DNA of 64,000 nt from Colwellia sp. (GTDB lineage: Bacteria > Pseudomonadota > Gammaproteobacteria > Enterobacterales > Alteromonadaceae), in assembly GCA_013215655.1 (NCBI GenBank), contig JABSOX010000025.1, positions 1-64,000 of the forward strand. The letters run 5' to 3'. Position 1 is the first letter of the stretch. Each line of letters starts with the position of its first letter. The position numbers and the translations under genes were made by a program. A model generated the notes under the pieces. It saw only the letters and a program-made list of their open reading frames with translations. It ran no database searches and was not told the DNA's origin. Positions 18,016 to 32,867 of the stretch are shown one piece after another.

Positions 18016-20962
18016 CTAACCCTCCGCTGACCATCCTAATAGGTATTAACTGATCCATTGATTTTAGACTTTCAAGTATTGACGCTTTATTATCGCGAGC
18101 GGCTTGCTGGTTGTTTTTTAAACATTGTTGATAATCTATTGATTCATCATTTGTTGCTTCCGATAAACTAATATCAAGATTATTAATGTTATGTTCTAAC
18201 CCTGTTAAGGTGCCATAAGCATGATTATCTGATAAATTTTCGTCATAAAACAATGACGCTATTTGAGGTAAAATACCGCTACCTGCTACAAAACTTACCT
18301 TTACTGCTTGGCCTTTATTCCAACCTTGTTGTTTTGCATAGGAAGGAGAAACAAATAAGCGATTATCTTCAGCCATTAACTGAAATTCAGGATTAAAATT
18401 CGCTTGCCAGTCACTAAGGTACCAAGGTGTTTTTTGGCTAAAAGTCAAAGGTGTTTGCCCATTAATACTCACAACTCTCTCGTGGTTGTCATTAACTGGC
18501 CAGCTGCTAATCAAATGTTCAGCACTGTTAAAATTTAAATAAACATTACTAGTTTTTTGAGTTAATTCACCACTTACTTCTTGTTGAAATTGAATGATAG
18601 ACTGATTTGAATTCCACCCCGGCGCCCAAGTAAAGGGCATTTCAGCAGTTGCGTGAGCTTTTGCCCCTTCCATAGAAAAACTTAAGGATTGATCATAACT
18701 TTGTGTAACTTTTGGTTCATGAACACTGATATTAGCTGATTGTGAGGTACGCCCAGTCGCTCGATGAGTTTGTCGAGCAGTAGAACTTTCAGGAGTCGTT
18801 TCATCAAGTGGCCAATGCTTAAAATGTGTTAGCAAATGTTGATTAAAATCTGCTAAACAATGCAGTTTCTTCGATTCTTTTTTTGCATTACTTACCGTGT
18901 AACTTACATTGGGATACAAGGTATTGGCTAATAAATCTAACCAACGCCAACTATCTTGAATAGGTAATATAGGTGCATGAACTTGATGATAGCGCTGCAC
19001 TTGCCCCTGATAATTAACATAATGCCCGTCCCCTTCACTGACTGCGGCAACAGGTAAAACAATATCGGCAATTTGACTGATTTTACTTTCGCTATGATCG
19101 AGCACAATTAAAATTTCAGCCGATATACTAATGTCTTGTAGCTCTTGCTCGGTGAAATGAGTTAGTTCATGCTCAAGCACAATCAAACCATCAGCTTGTT
19201 TTTCGATCAGCGCTGTAAGTACTTGCTCCGTTGCCAAGGTTTTATCATCGATCAGAGACAACAAACCAATGCTGTTACTCTGCGATGGCATGATGGCAAG
19301 CCGTGTTTCTTTTACGGCATTTTCTGCATTATTTTGAACACCGACTTGTGAATTACTTTGCTTATTATTTGGAGTATGACTTTCTACATTATTTAAAGCT
19401 GACATCAACTGTCTAATGCCATTAAATACTCCTGCAGATTGTGAGCTCCACCCTGACAGTATTAATGGTTTTTTCGCGGATGAATATGCCTTAATAAAAG
19501 CTTTGATAAAAGTTTGCTGTGTATCGCTTATAGCACTTAGAGTGCTTTCATTTTTATCAACTACGTAGTTAGCAAGTACTTGCAAACAATTTTCAATTTC
19601 ATCAATGGTTAGTAATAATGACTGCTCAGTAACATCATCTAATTTAGTTGCTGTACTTTGTAAAGAAAAGAGCGGTGAAACTAAATTTCCACCCAAAGTA
19701 CGCACCGCACTATCTTGCCAAGAAGGTATACCTATAGTAGCTGCTTTTTCAATACTAGCATTACGTAATGCTTGCCTTACAGACAAAGCCATTCTCGACG
19801 CTGTTTGTGTGATATCCTCAGCAATAATAAAGATAAAATCACTTTGCTCAATTTCCGTTAAACTGGGTGGTTTGTATTGACTCAAAAGCTGTTGATGTTG
19901 AGCCGCCATTGCCATTTGTTTAATCGATAATCCCGCAGAAAAACACTCTTTCCCAACAAGATTTTTAAGATAAAAATTAGCTTCCAATGATGCCCGCGCC
20001 GAACCGATAGCAATGAATTTTTTACCACTATAATGCGATAAACTCTTAGCAACATCTAAACTAGTTAATTTCTCTGGAGATAATTGATTAATGCCTTTTG
20101 TAGTACGAATTCGTTGTTGACCATTAACAAAACCTATACCAAAACGACCACGGTCACATAAAAAATAACCATTAATATCACTGTTATAACGATTCATCAC
20201 CCGACGAACGCTGCCATGACGCTCACCAATGCTGGTATTACAGCCGATAGAGCAGTGAGCACATATCGAAGGTGCAGATTGTAAATCCCACTTACGGGTG
20301 TAGTGACTTGAAAAAACTTTATTGGTAAAAACCCCCGTAGGACATACTTCAATCAAGTTACCGCTAAATTCACTTTCTAAATTTCCATCACGCTGGCGAC
20401 CAAAATAAACTTGGTTACGTGAACCATAGACACCAAAGTCTTTACCGCCAGCATAATCTTTATAAAAACGAACACAGCGATAACAGGTAATACAACGGTT
20501 CATTTCATGCCCAACCAAATCCCCTAAATTCTGATTCGTAAAGGTTCTTTTACTACCTTGATAATCACGTACACTATGACCAGTCATAACTGTCATATCT
20601 TGTAAGTGACATTCTCCACCTTCAGCACATACGGGACAATCATGAGGATGATTAGTCATCATCGCGCCAATCACTTGTTCTCTAAATTTCGATGACTCAC
20701 TATCTTGTAAACTAATCCGCATGCCATCACTTACTGGCGTAGTACACGCCATAACCAAACGACCACGAGTATCATTTTCATCTTGATATTGAGTAACCGC
20801 ACATTGACGACAAGCTCCTACTGAGCCCATAGATGGATGCCAACAAAAATAAGGTAAGTTAAGTTTTTGTGAGAGTACACCCGCAAGCAAGTTATTTTCT
20901 TTATTAACTTGATAAGGAACATCATCAATGTACACGGTTACTTTATTATCAGTATCACTCAT
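18005..20962 (-). CDS. nuoG: NADH-quinone oxidoreductase subunit G
   Basis: This is the large iron-sulfur subunit of the NADH-oxidising arm. The N-terminus has the [2Fe-2S] ferredoxin domain (CWHPSMGSVGACRQC). A His/Cys cluster follows (HPHDCPVCAEGGEC), then CITCYRCVRFYKD with a CPTGVFT partner. A CAHCSIGC motif with a later Cys in FLCDRGRFG matches the extra N7 cluster known from E. coli. The rest is the molybdopterin-oxidoreductase-like fold, which is non-catalytic here. At 985 residues it is about 75 longer than E. coli NuoG. The extra length seems to lie in polar Asn/Ser/Gln-rich inserts near residues 535-560 and 765-800. Confidence 0.95.
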   Translation of the reverse strand: MSDTDNKVTVYIDDVPYQVNKENNLLAGVLSQKLNLPYFCWHPSMGSVGACRQCAVTQYQDENDTRGRLVMACTTPVSDGMRISLQDSESSKFREQVIGAMMTNHPHDCPVCAEGGECHLQDMTVMTGHSVRDYQGSKRTFTNQNLGDLVGHEMNRCITCYRCVRFYKDYAGGKDFGVYGSRNQVYFGRQRDGNLESEFSGNLIEVCPTGVFTNKVFSSHYTRKWDLQSAPSICAHCSIGCNTSIGERHGSVRRVMNRYNSDINGYFLCDRGRFGIGFVNGQQRIRTTKGINQLSPEKLTSLDVAKSLSHYSGKKFIAIGSARASLEANFYLKNLVGKECFSAGLSIKQMAMAAQHQQLLSQYKPPSLTEIEQSDFIFIIAEDITQTASRMALSVRQALRNASIEKAATIGIPSWQDSAVRTLGGNLVSPLFSLQSTATKLDDVTEQSLLLTIDEIENCLQVLANYVVDKNESTLSAISDTQQTFIKAFIKAYSSAKKPLILSGWSSQSAGVFNGIRQLMSALNNVESHTPNNKQSNSQVGVQNNAENAVKETRLAIMPSQSNSIGLLSLIDDKTLATEQVLTALIEKQADGLIVLEHELTHFTEQELQDISISAEILIVLDHSESKISQIADIVLPVAAVSEGDGHYVNYQGQVQRYHQVHAPILPIQDSWRWLDLLANTLYPNVSYTVSNAKKESKKLHCLADFNQHLLTHFKHWPLDETTPESSTARQTHRATGRTSQSANISVHEPKVTQSYDQSLSFSMEGAKAHATAEMPFTWAPGWNSNQSIIQFQQEVSGELTQKTSNVYLNFNSAEHLISSWPVNDNHERVVSINGQTPLTFSQKTPWYLSDWQANFNPEFQLMAEDNRLFVSPSYAKQQGWNKGQAVKVSFVAGSGILPQIASLFYDENLSDNHAYGTLTGLEHNINNLDISLSEATNDESIDYQQCLKNNQQAARDNKASILESLKSMDQLIPIRMVSGGLDDA

Positions 20963-20965
20963 ATA

Positions 20966-22274
<1,309 letters not shown>

Positions 22275-22282
<8 letters not shown>

Positions 22283-22814
22283 CAATAGCCTCCTGAGTAT
22301 TTGCTTCTTGCTCAGCAAGCTCTGTTAATATTTCCACGACACTTGTTGGCGTTAAGTGATAATAATGTTCTTTGCCCACCATCATCACTGGCGATTTATC
22401 ACAGCCACCAAGACAAACATTCGACAATAAGGTAAATTTGTTATCGCTTGTGGTTTGTCCATATTCGATATTAAGATGAGTTTTTATTGCGCCTAAAACT
22501 TGGTTGTACCCCGTAAGGTGGCAACTGACACTATCGCAAATATGGATAACTTTTTGACCAACAGGTTGACGATAAATTAAGTTATAAAAAGTTGCGACAC
22601 CTTCAAGTTCAGCAACATTCATGGTTAACATATCAGCTATCGCATACAAGCTATCATCACTTACCCAACCACGATGTTCTTGCACGACTTTAAGTGCTTC
22701 AATGCCTGCAGCTTCACGTGTTTCCATAATGCTAGCTTCATGTTCTATTGCCGCTATCTCAGTATTTGAAAGATAATGACGGTAATCTATGGTCACTGTT
22801 TTTATTATTTCCAT
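22275..22814 (-). CDS. nuoE: NADH-quinone oxidoreductase subunit E
   Basis: This thioredoxin-fold subunit carries the [2Fe-2S] cluster N1a. The four Cys ligands are visible as CDSVSC and NVCLGGC. The ATG at 22814 has AAGAG at proper spacing; a TTG two codons upstream is less likely. At 179 residues it is slightly longer than E. coli NuoE, with an N-terminal extension before the EHEASIMETREAAGIEAL helix. Confidence 0.95.
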
Positions 22815-22862
22815 ACTCAACTCTTTATTGTTTTACACCCTTAATAGAAATGCTTTGCACCT

Positions 22863-24659
22863 CTATCGATCAACATCGGCCATTACATAATCAACACTTC
22901 CTAAAGTTGCGATTAAATCTGCAACCATCTGTCCTTTACTGATCAATGGCAACATTTGTAAATGGGGAAAACTAGGTGTTCGAATTCGGGTACGATAACT
23001 CATCGTGCTGCCGTCACTGATCAGGTGATATCCCATAATTCCTTTGGTTGCTTCAACACTCATAAAAACTTCACCCGCAGGTATCGTTGGTCCCCATGAA
23101 ACATTAATGAAATGAGGAATAAGTGAGTCGATATCTTGCATGGTTTTTGATTTAACCGGTGGTGTGGTTTGTGGATGCTCAGCTTTATAAGGACCTTCTG
23201 GCATGTTGTTTAAACACTGCTCGATAATACGAATACTCTGCCGCATTTCTTCAATACGCACTCGGCAGCGATCATAACAATCACCTTTATTTCCTGTAGG
23301 TACTTCAAAATCAAATTGGTCATAGCCGCTATACGGTCTTTGTTTACGTAAATCCCATGAATAACCTGTCGCACGTAAACCCGGCCCCGTTACTCCCCAC
23401 TCAATTGCCTCTTGAGTAGAATAAGCACCGATATCTATAGTTCTCGCTTTTAAAATGGAATTTTTCATGACCATTTTTTCATATTCATCTAGGCGTTTAG
23501 GCAGATAATTAACATAATCTCTAACTAAAACCTCCCAACCTTTGGGTAAGTCTTGAGCGATACCACCAATACGAAACCAGCTGGGATGCATTCTTGCACC
23601 CGTAAATGCTTCAATAATGCCAAAGAGTTTTTCCCTATCAATAAACATATAAAAAATAGGAGATAAAGCACCAAGATCTTGAGCAAATGTACCGTAAAAT
23701 AATAAATGACTTAAAATGCGAAACATTTCACTGGTCATAATACGAATAACTTTGGCGCGATCTGGCACAGTAATGCCTGCTAGTTTTTCAACAGCCATCA
23801 CATAAGTAAAGTTATTCATTACCCCACCGAGATTATCGATACGATCAGTATAAGGAATGTAACTATGCCAAGATTGGCGCTCACCCATTTTTTCAGCGCC
23901 ACGATGGTGATAACCAATATCAGGCACACAATCGACTATTTCTTCACCATCCATTTGTAAAACAATACGAAAAGCACCATGAACACTAGGATGATTAGGC
24001 CCTAAATTCAAAAACATAAAGTCGTTGTTATCGTCTTGACGTTTCATCCCCCAAGCTTCAGGATCAAATTGTAAGGCGGCTTGCTCTTTATCTTGTTGAT
24101 AAGGAGGAAGTGTGAAGGGCTCCATTTCGGTGGCACGTGCAGGATGCGTTTTTAAAAGTGGATGACCTTGCCAAGTCTGCGGCATTAAAATACGCGTTAA
24201 GTACGGGTGATTATCAAAGACAATACCAAACATGTCCCAAACTTCTCTTTCATACCAATTAGCGTTAGACCAAAAAGCACAAATACTTTCTAAATGTTTA
24301 TCTGCTGAAGATAAACCCACTTTGATACGAATATCGATATTTCGCTCATATGAACGTAAGTGATAACTTACGGTGAAATCTTGTAAATGTGCTGCCTTGT
24401 GTTGTCGCTCGGTTTCATCAATTGCGGTTAGGTCAAAACACATGTCAAACGGATGAGTTAAGTCATGCCTAACTACTTGCATTAATTGCACAAGTTGATT
24501 TTTATCAACCCAAAAAGTACAAATATCATCTACTATATTTTCTACGGCGGTAACCGCAGTTAAATTCAGATCTGAAGACAAGGTTGTTATTTCATCGATA
24601 ATTGAAATGTCACTATCCATTTGCCAATCTTTGCTTTCTTTAAGGTCTACATTTGGCAC
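22863..24659 (-). CDS. nuoCD: NADH-quinone oxidoreductase fused subunit C/D
   Basis: This single 598-residue chain joins NuoC (about residues 25-195) and NuoD (about 205-598), as in E. coli. NuoC shows the [20 protein letters not shown] signature. NuoD shows [17 protein letters not shown], the GYHHRGAEK loop with the quinone-site His, and the C-terminal DVDR. The start is a GTG at 24659 with AGGAG 7 nt upstream; no ATG fits as well. It lies 10 nt after nuoB. Confidence 0.95.
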   Translation of the reverse strand: MPNVDLKESKDWQMDSDISIIDEITTLSSDLNLTAVTAVENIVDDICTFWVDKNQLVQLMQVVRHDLTHPFDMCFDLTAIDETERQHKAAHLQDFTVSYHLRSYERNIDIRIKVGLSSADKHLESICAFWSNANWYEREVWDMFGIVFDNHPYLTRILMPQTWQGHPLLKTHPARATEMEPFTLPPYQQDKEQAALQFDPEAWGMKRQDDNNDFMFLNLGPNHPSVHGAFRIVLQMDGEEIVDCVPDIGYHHRGAEKMGERQSWHSYIPYTDRIDNLGGVMNNFTYVMAVEKLAGITVPDRAKVIRIMTSEMFRILSHLLFYGTFAQDLGALSPIFYMFIDREKLFGIIEAFTGARMHPSWFRIGGIAQDLPKGWEVLVRDYVNYLPKRLDEYEKMVMKNSILKARTIDIGAYSTQEAIEWGVTGPGLRATGYSWDLRKQRPYSGYDQFDFEVPTGNKGDCYDRCRVRIEEMRQSIRIIEQCLNNMPEGPYKAEHPQTTPPVKSKTMQDIDSLIPHFINVSWGPTIPAGEVFMSVEATKGIMGYHLISDGSTMSYRTRIRTPSFPHLQMLPLISKGQMVADLIATLGSVDYVMADVDR

Positions 24660-24669
24660 TCAACTTCTC

Positions 24670-25308
24670 CTAACACTCGTCGGGTGAGTCTAAATTAGTC
24701 ACATTAATACGATGTTCATTTTTTATATCGCGCAATGAGGGTTTAGCTATTTGACTAACAGATTGCTCACCAACCATCCAGCTTAACGGACGAGGCTGAT
24801 GTTGAATACTATTCTGCAATAATAAAAGGCCTTCAAGTAACGCTTCAGGGCGTGGTGGGCAACCGGGCACATAAACATCAACAGGTATAAATTTATCAAC
24901 CCCTTGCACCACACTATAAATGTCATACATGCCACCAGAGTTTGCACACGAGCCCATCGAAATAATCCAACGAGGCTCTAATAACTGTTCATAAAGATGT
25001 TGAACGACAGGTGCCATTTTACGAAAACAGGTACCTGAAATCACCATTAAATCTGCCTGTCTGGGTGTTGCCCTAATAACCTCAGCACCAAAACGAGCAA
25101 TATCATGACGAGAGGTAAAACTTGTTGCCATTTCTACATAACAACAACTTAAACCAAAATTAAACGGCCAAATAGAGTTTTTACGACCCCAATTAACCAT
25201 GTCATCAAGTTTTGCCATAAAGACATTTCGTTTAAGCTCTTCTTCTGAAATGCCTTTTGCTAAACTCATAGCATCATCAAGTTTAGCTTTTGTTAACGAC
25301 CACTCCAT
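24670..25308 (-). CDS. nuoB: NADH-quinone oxidoreductase subunit B
   Basis: This subunit carries the terminal cluster N2 that reduces quinone. The unusual adjacent-Cys ligand pair is in GLSCCYVEM; the other ligands are in [10 protein letters not shown] and VPGCPPRPE. At 212 residues it is normal for the family. The gene begins 2 nt after nuoA. Confidence 0.96.
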   Translation of the reverse strand: MEWSLTKAKLDDAMSLAKGISEEELKRNVFMAKLDDMVNWGRKNSIWPFNFGLSCCYVEMATSFTSRHDIARFGAEVIRATPRQADLMVISGTCFRKMAPVVQHLYEQLLEPRWIISMGSCANSGGMYDIYSVVQGVDKFIPVDVYVPGCPPRPEALLEGLLLLQNSIQHQPRPLSWMVGEQSVSQIAKPSLRDIKNEHRINVTNLDSPDEC

Positions 25309-25310
25309 GT

Positions 25311-25802
25311 TTACCTCTTTACCGTGACTTGTTGATTATTTTTATGTTCGCTAGATTCTTGTTGTGCACTTAGCTGCTGTCGTTCAATAGTTTTAAGACG
25401 AAAAGGTTGATGTCGGTGCATTAACTCTAAAGCGCCAATCCGCCATAAATAGACCAATGCAGCTAACAAGATAAGAATGAATATACTGGCTTCTATGAAT
25501 CCAGCCCAACCCACTTCATCAAAGGCAATTACCCATGCAAATAGATAAATCGTTTCAAGATCAAAAATAACGAAGAAAATAGCGTATAAAAAGAAGTGAT
25601 TACCAAAACGGGTTTTATTATCATTAACGGAAATGATGCCTGACTCATAAGGCGTGTTTTTTGCACGACTACGGGTTTTAGGACCAAGAAAGTGGGATAG
25701 CAATAACATAAAAACGAGCATCGCCGCTAGAATGATAAAATATGCTGCTATTGGCCAAATTTGATCTATTTGGCTTATTTGATCAGATAAAGATTCGTCC
25801 AC
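25311..25802 (-). CDS. nuoA: NADH-quinone oxidoreductase subunit A
   Basis: This first gene of the operon encodes a three-helix membrane subunit at the junction with the peripheral arm. The family motif [19 protein letters not shown] is clear, followed by an [13 protein letters not shown] stretch with the conserved acidic residues. The start is a GTG at 25802 behind AGGGGG; no ATG is available in this frame before the first helix. The C-terminus has a polar Gln/Ser/Asn-rich tail. Confidence 0.95.
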   Translation of the reverse strand: MDESLSDQISQIDQIWPIAAYFIILAAMLVFMLLLSHFLGPKTRSRAKNTPYESGIISVNDNKTRFGNHFFLYAIFFVIFDLETIYLFAWVIAFDEVGWAGFIEASIFILILLAALVYLWRIGALELMHRHQPFRLKTIERQQLSAQQESSEHKNNQQVTVKR

Positions 25803-26356
25803 ACAGCCCCCTGATTAATGTTCATTCACTTTAAAAGCGAATGAATAAAACCCGATAGACAACAGATATCTAACTTTCTCTACATGCTAATATGAGCATA
25901 TTACAAAATTCAGATATTTCTTACCGTGTTAAGTCAAATAGTAGTTGTATTAATGTCAGCTACTTTGACTCGTTTATTATTTGAACAACTATAATCAGCA
26001 TAGCAAATTTTTAGACAATGTATAACTTTTTCTTTATTTTTCAATGACTTTTACTTTTAATTAGCACAAAAAAAAGCACACCAACGTTAATAAGTTAGTG
26101 ATATTTTATGATGAATAAGTGCTAGGTACTTAATTCATTAGCTTGTTATATTGAAATTCTTTATTATTATTATTTTACTCAATTACCTCTTTTAGCATGA
26201 ATTAGATAAAATCAGTGCGGGTAAAAATTGTACTACATAATAAAGTATAGAGAAGTTTCAAAGATTTGTACAAAAAACAATCGTTTATTTGTATGAATAG
26301 CTATTTTCGAGGACAATTAATTGATAGGAGCTATGAGTAACAGTGATGTAGTTAGC
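25803..26356. other. 550-bp AT-rich intergenic region upstream of the nuo operon
   Basis: No gene with a ribosome site was found. The region must hold the nuoA promoter on the minus strand. One partial candidate is TTGTCT, 17 bp, ATTATA near 25998-26020, not strong enough to list alone. A short hairpin ATGCT/AGCAT is at about 25885-25900. Its length fits an operon under complex control, but no known operator was recognised. Confidence 0.5.
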
Positions 26357-26388
26357 TAAATCAAGTAAGTGAATACTTACTTGATTTA
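26357..26388. terminator. 14-bp perfect hairpin after the Lon-like gene
   Basis: TAAATCAAGTAAGT (26357-26370) pairs perfectly with ACTTACTTGATTTA (26375-26388) around a GAAT loop, 16 nt after the minus-strand stop. The stem is AT-rich and lacks a strong T-run on the minus strand, so it could be a weak terminator or a 3'-end protecting hairpin. Confidence 0.55.
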
Positions 26389-26404
26389 AATAAACAAAGC
26401 CTCT

Positions 26405-28792
26405 TTATTCGCCACCTTCCAACATATCGGCAAAAGCAGCGAGTTTAGCTAAAACTAAACTATGAATTGACTTACGAGGGTAGCGACCAACACTATTCAT
26501 TACACCGGCACTCATGCCCATTAAAAGCTCAATTGACTGATCAATATCATCTACTGCATAAATATGAAATTGTTCATTTTTAACCGCCGCAATAACATCA
26601 TCGTGCAGCATTAAATTAATAACATTCGTCCGAGGAATGATAACGCCCTGCTGACCTGTTAAGCCCCGGTCTTTACAAAGTCGATAAAAACCCTCTATTT
26701 TTTCGTTGGCACCACCTATAGATTGCACTTCGCCATGTTGATTAATAGAACCGGTAATAGCAATTCCTTGATCAATAGGTAAACGCGTGATTGCTGAAAT
26801 AAGTGCACAAAGCTCTGCCATTGATGCACTATCGCCGTCTATATGACCATACGATTGCTCAATAGCAATATTGGCTGAAATGGTTACCGGAAATTCCTGT
26901 CCATATTTATGGCCTAAATAACCGGTTAAAAGTAAAAAACCTTTTGAGTGAATTGATTTTCCTAATTCAACTTCACCTTCAATATCAGTAACACCTTGAC
27001 TACCCGCATAAACAGTAGCAGTGATCCGAGCAGGTGTACCAAAGACACTCTCGCCAATTTCTAAGACAGTTAAGCCATTAACTTTACCCACTTGTTTACC
27101 GTCACTACTGATCAGTAATTGCTGCTCTTTTATTTCACTCAGCCAAGTTTCACTCATACGCCCAGTGCGGCGTTCTTTTGCGGCTAACGCCAATTGAATA
27201 TGTTCAGCGGTTAAGTCACCTGTACTGCCTGCTTTGTTCCACAAGTAATTGGCTTCATCTAATAGGTCGTTGATTTGCACGATATTAGCGGAAATTTTTT
27301 GCTGATGTTCAGCTTGTCGTAATGCATATTTAACTAACTCACGTACAGCACTATCGGCTACTAAAGGATATTGATGCTTTTTTGCTCGTTGACGAATCAA
27401 ATGAGCGTAAGCAATTAAGTTTTCATCCGTTTTAGTTAAGTAATGATCAAAGTCAGCCAGTACTCTAAACAACTCCGTAAATTCTTGGTCATATTCTTGT
27501 AAAGTATAATAAATTTCAGGATCGCCCAATAAAACCACTTTCACTTTTAATGGAATTTTTTCCGGTTGTAAACTATATGAACCTGGCTGACTCAATTCAG
27601 AATAAGGATTTTCAATAGTCACTTGTTGTGTTTTTATTGCTAACTTTAATCGTGACCATACGAGTGGTTGATTAAGTAATTTATCTGCATCTAACAATAA
27701 ATAACCACCATTGGCTTTATGTAATGCCCCAGCTCTTATTGAACGATAACTAGTATAAGTGCTGCCTTGAAAAGTCGCGGTATCAACATGTCCAAATAAA
27801 TTTTGGTAAGTAGGGTTTTGTTCATAAATAACCGGAGCACCTTCTTCAGGCTCTCGAGCGACTAACAAGTTAGGTAGAAACTGCTCAACCATAAGTTTAC
27901 GATTATCTTTATCATTTTGATTTTCGTTGCTTTCATCAACTAAAATTTCTAAAACCGTATCAACAACATGCATTTTTACTTTTGATAGGTATTTCAATAC
28001 CCCTAAATTACTGGAAAATTCATGTTCCAGTTCTTTTAAAAAAGGCTTGATACTTAGCTCTGCTGTTTCATTTTTTAATTTTCGCAATTTATCTGACGAT
28101 ATTCTTTTCCATTGCGGTAACTCTAACAATTGCTCCGAAAGAAAATCTTCTAACTGTGCCAGTAATTTATAAAAGTCGGCGCGTTTTACTTCATCAAGAT
28201 TGGCGAACTCTTTATCATTGAGTGGTTTACCATCAACCAGTGGAGAAAAACCAATTTCACCATCTTCTTCATATAAAACAACATTATGCTTTAAAGCCGA
28301 CTCTTCAACTTTGGCAATCGCTTCATCATACTGCTGGTTAAATTCTCGGTCTATTGCAGCTTTTTGTCGTTGATAACTCGGGTTTTCAAAAACCTCAGGA
28401 AACAAGTCTAATAACTCATCAATAAAAGTATTAATGCGCGCAAGCAACTGCTTACCATCCCCCGGACTAACATATAATTTATATGGTGCATGGTTATCAT
28501 CAAAATTATTGATATAACACCATTCTTGCGGCGTTTTTTGTGATCGAGCAGATGCCGATAACATTTGTTTTATCAATGTTTGTCGACCCGTTCCTGGCTC
28601 CCCCATAGCAAAAACATTAAAGCCAACAGCATCCATTGACAAGCCAAACTCTAATGCTTCTTTCGCTCGTTCATGACCAACAAATGTCTGTTGCTCATCG
28701 GTATCATCTTGTACTTGAGAAAATAAATCTTCAGAGAGTTGTGCTGTTAATTGAGAAGGAACAAGATGTAATCGGTTTAAGGGCTGATTCAT
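26405..28792 (-). CDS. Lon-related AAA+ protease (YcbZ-like)
   Basis: This 795-residue protein belongs to the ATP-dependent Lon-like protease group that includes E. coli YcbZ. A degenerate ATPase part (Walker A-like GEPGTGRQT at 64-72, with Arg where Lys is usual) is followed by a long helical insert (about 110-300). The rest of the AAA module comes next, and a Lon protease domain lies from about residue 580. The catalytic dyad is present: Ser in HIDGDSASMAE (about 654) and Lys in GGANEKIEGF (about 698). It is not the canonical Lon, which has an N-terminal substrate domain. Cellular substrates are unknown. The gene stands alone. Confidence 0.88.
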   Translation of the reverse strand: MNQPLNRLHLVPSQLTAQLSEDLFSQVQDDTDEQQTFVGHERAKEALEFGLSMDAVGFNVFAMGEPGTGRQTLIKQMLSASARSQKTPQEWCYINNFDDNHAPYKLYVSPGDGKQLLARINTFIDELLDLFPEVFENPSYQRQKAAIDREFNQQYDEAIAKVEESALKHNVVLYEEDGEIGFSPLVDGKPLNDKEFANLDEVKRADFYKLLAQLEDFLSEQLLELPQWKRISSDKLRKLKNETAELSIKPFLKELEHEFSSNLGVLKYLSKVKMHVVDTVLEILVDESNENQNDKDNRKLMVEQFLPNLLVAREPEEGAPVIYEQNPTYQNLFGHVDTATFQGSTYTSYRSIRAGALHKANGGYLLLDADKLLNQPLVWSRLKLAIKTQQVTIENPYSELSQPGSYSLQPEKIPLKVKVVLLGDPEIYYTLQEYDQEFTELFRVLADFDHYLTKTDENLIAYAHLIRQRAKKHQYPLVADSAVRELVKYALRQAEHQQKISANIVQINDLLDEANYLWNKAGSTGDLTAEHIQLALAAKERRTGRMSETWLSEIKEQQLLISSDGKQVGKVNGLTVLEIGESVFGTPARITATVYAGSQGVTDIEGEVELGKSIHSKGFLLLTGYLGHKYGQEFPVTISANIAIEQSYGHIDGDSASMAELCALISAITRLPIDQGIAITGSINQHGEVQSIGGANEKIEGFYRLCKDRGLTGQQGVIIPRTNVINLMLHDDVIAAVKNEQFHIYAVDDIDQSIELLMGMSAGVMNSVGRYPRKSIHSLVLAKLAAFADMLEGGE

Positions 28793-28972
28793 TAAGAACT
28801 CACTGTTAATGATTAAAATATAAGCGTTTTATTTAATTTTACACGGAAAACATCTAGTGTACTCTTTGCTAGTCACTCTTGGCAAAACTGATTTCATTCT
28901 TTGATTAAGATCCCTTTCCGAAGACAAGCGGCGAGCAATTAAATCAAAAAAGCCACGCAGTAACACGTATAT

Positions 28973-29458
28973 TTATGGCGTTAACCCCTTTCTGACAAAC
29001 TCCTTACCACCACAGGTAAAACAATCGACTATTTTCGTAAAATGAGATAACAACATTGTTTGCTGGCATTGTTGACATTCAAGTTCACCAAATCCAATAT
29101 AATCACCACTGTGATAAAGGCTTTGATGTTTAAAATCATCATTAAGTTCAGCCCATTCAACTTGCGATTTATCTGTAACATTGACCAACATTAACCAAAA
29201 TCGTTCGTTTAGCAAACCAAGATATAAAGAGTGCTTTACTTGTGACTGGTATTGCTGATAAAACTCTTTTAAGTCATATTTGAAATTTTCAACAAACTGC
29301 TTCACTTTTTCTTCGGGTAGGCTTTCCGCTGCAATAACGATTGCTTTGGCTTTTTCAACCACATCAACAATACCTGTAATTTCATGCTGCTTAATATCGT
29401 CAAACCATTCAATGAGCTGGTCATAGAATAAATTTTTGTTAGCCAACTTATTTGTCAT
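28973..29458 (-). CDS. YbeL-type zinc-ribbon protein (DUF1451)
   Basis: This small cytoplasmic protein has a helical N-terminus (about residues 1-95) and a C-terminal zinc ribbon with two Cys pairs (CQQC and CFTCGG). The ATG at 29458 is chosen because GAGGA lies 7 nt upstream; it gives 161 residues. In E. coli the homologous ybeL also lies next to leuS, so the neighbourhood supports the assignment. The function is unknown. The gene is divergent from leuS. Confidence 0.8.
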   Translation of the reverse strand: MTNKLANKNLFYDQLIEWFDDIKQHEITGIVDVVEKAKAIVIAAESLPEEKVKQFVENFKYDLKEFYQQYQSQVKHSLYLGLLNERFWLMLVNVTDKSQVEWAELNDDFKHQSLYHSGDYIGFGELECQQCQQTMLLSHFTKIVDCFTCGGKEFVRKGLTP

Positions 29459-29631
29459 AAAAAGTTCCTCTGCCATTAATAGCTGTTGCTATATTAACTA
29501 TAGACAAGATTTACTGATTATATTCTCTCAATTCTGCTATTAAACTTGTCGTTAACAACACAGATAAGGTATTCTATGCAAAATATTTTATGCATTCGTG
29601 GTCGTAAAACTAAGTCGAAAAACTAAGTTGA

Positions 29632-32274
<2,643 letters not shown>

Positions 32275-32310
32275 TCGCTAATTAATGCTCACGGGTAAGA
32301 GATTGCAAAA

Positions 32311-32832
32311 ATGAAAGCGCCACACCATTTAATAAAATTATCACCGACGTACAGCTATGTGCTGTTCGTCGTTATTTTTTCAACATTACTTAATGGCTGT
32401 GGCTTTAAACTCAGAGGGGATTATTTATTACCCAATGAACTTAAAACACTTTATATCAGTTCAACAGATAAACATGGCGAACTCACCCGCCTGGTTAAAC
32501 AGCACTTAAGAATAAATAAAGTCAATGTTGTTGATAAATTCTCGGTTAACATTCCAGAAATGCACATTTTAAAAGATAGTTTAGACAGAAGAACCTTATC
32601 GGTATTCCCTAACGGGCAAGTTGCCGCTTATGAACTCATTTACACGGTAAGCTATCAACTAAAGTTTGCAAACGAAGAGAGTCAAACCTTAAGCTTTGAA
32701 TTTAACCGTGACTATCAGGATAATCCCAATATTGCCCTTGCAAAAAGCCGTGAATTATCACTGATGTTAAGTGAAATGCGTAGAGAAGCCGCAGATAAAA
32801 TATTACGCAGCTTAGCTAGCATTCAGCATTAA
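32311..32832 (+). CDS. lptE: LPS-assembly lipoprotein LptE
   Basis: This outer-membrane lipoprotein plugs the LptD barrel and helps insert lipopolysaccharide. Its 173 residues begin with a signal peptide ending in the lipobox LLNGC (Cys30), followed by GFKLRG, the typical LptE beginning. The position between leuS and holA is the conserved one (formerly rlpB). It starts 36 nt after leuS. Confidence 0.93.
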   Translation: MKAPHHLIKLSPTYSYVLFVVIFSTLLNGCGFKLRGDYLLPNELKTLYISSTDKHGELTRLVKQHLRINKVNVVDKFSVNIPEMHILKDSLDRRTLSVFPNGQVAAYELIYTVSYQLKFANEESQTLSFEFNRDYQDNPNIALAKSRELSLMLSEMRREAADKILRSLASIQH

Positions 32833-32867
32833 GCATTAAGCATTTCAAGGTAGTGTGAGTATTAACC

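Noticed and set aside
25998-26020. Promoter candidate for nuoA (TTGTCT, 17 bp, ATTATA)
   Set aside because: Both boxes are weak matches in very AT-rich DNA and other partial matches are nearby, so the start site cannot be placed.
29577-29627. 16-codon frame upstream of leuS as a leader peptide for attenuation
   Set aside because: It holds a single leucine codon, has a poor ribosome site, and no alternative terminator hairpin was seen before leuS.
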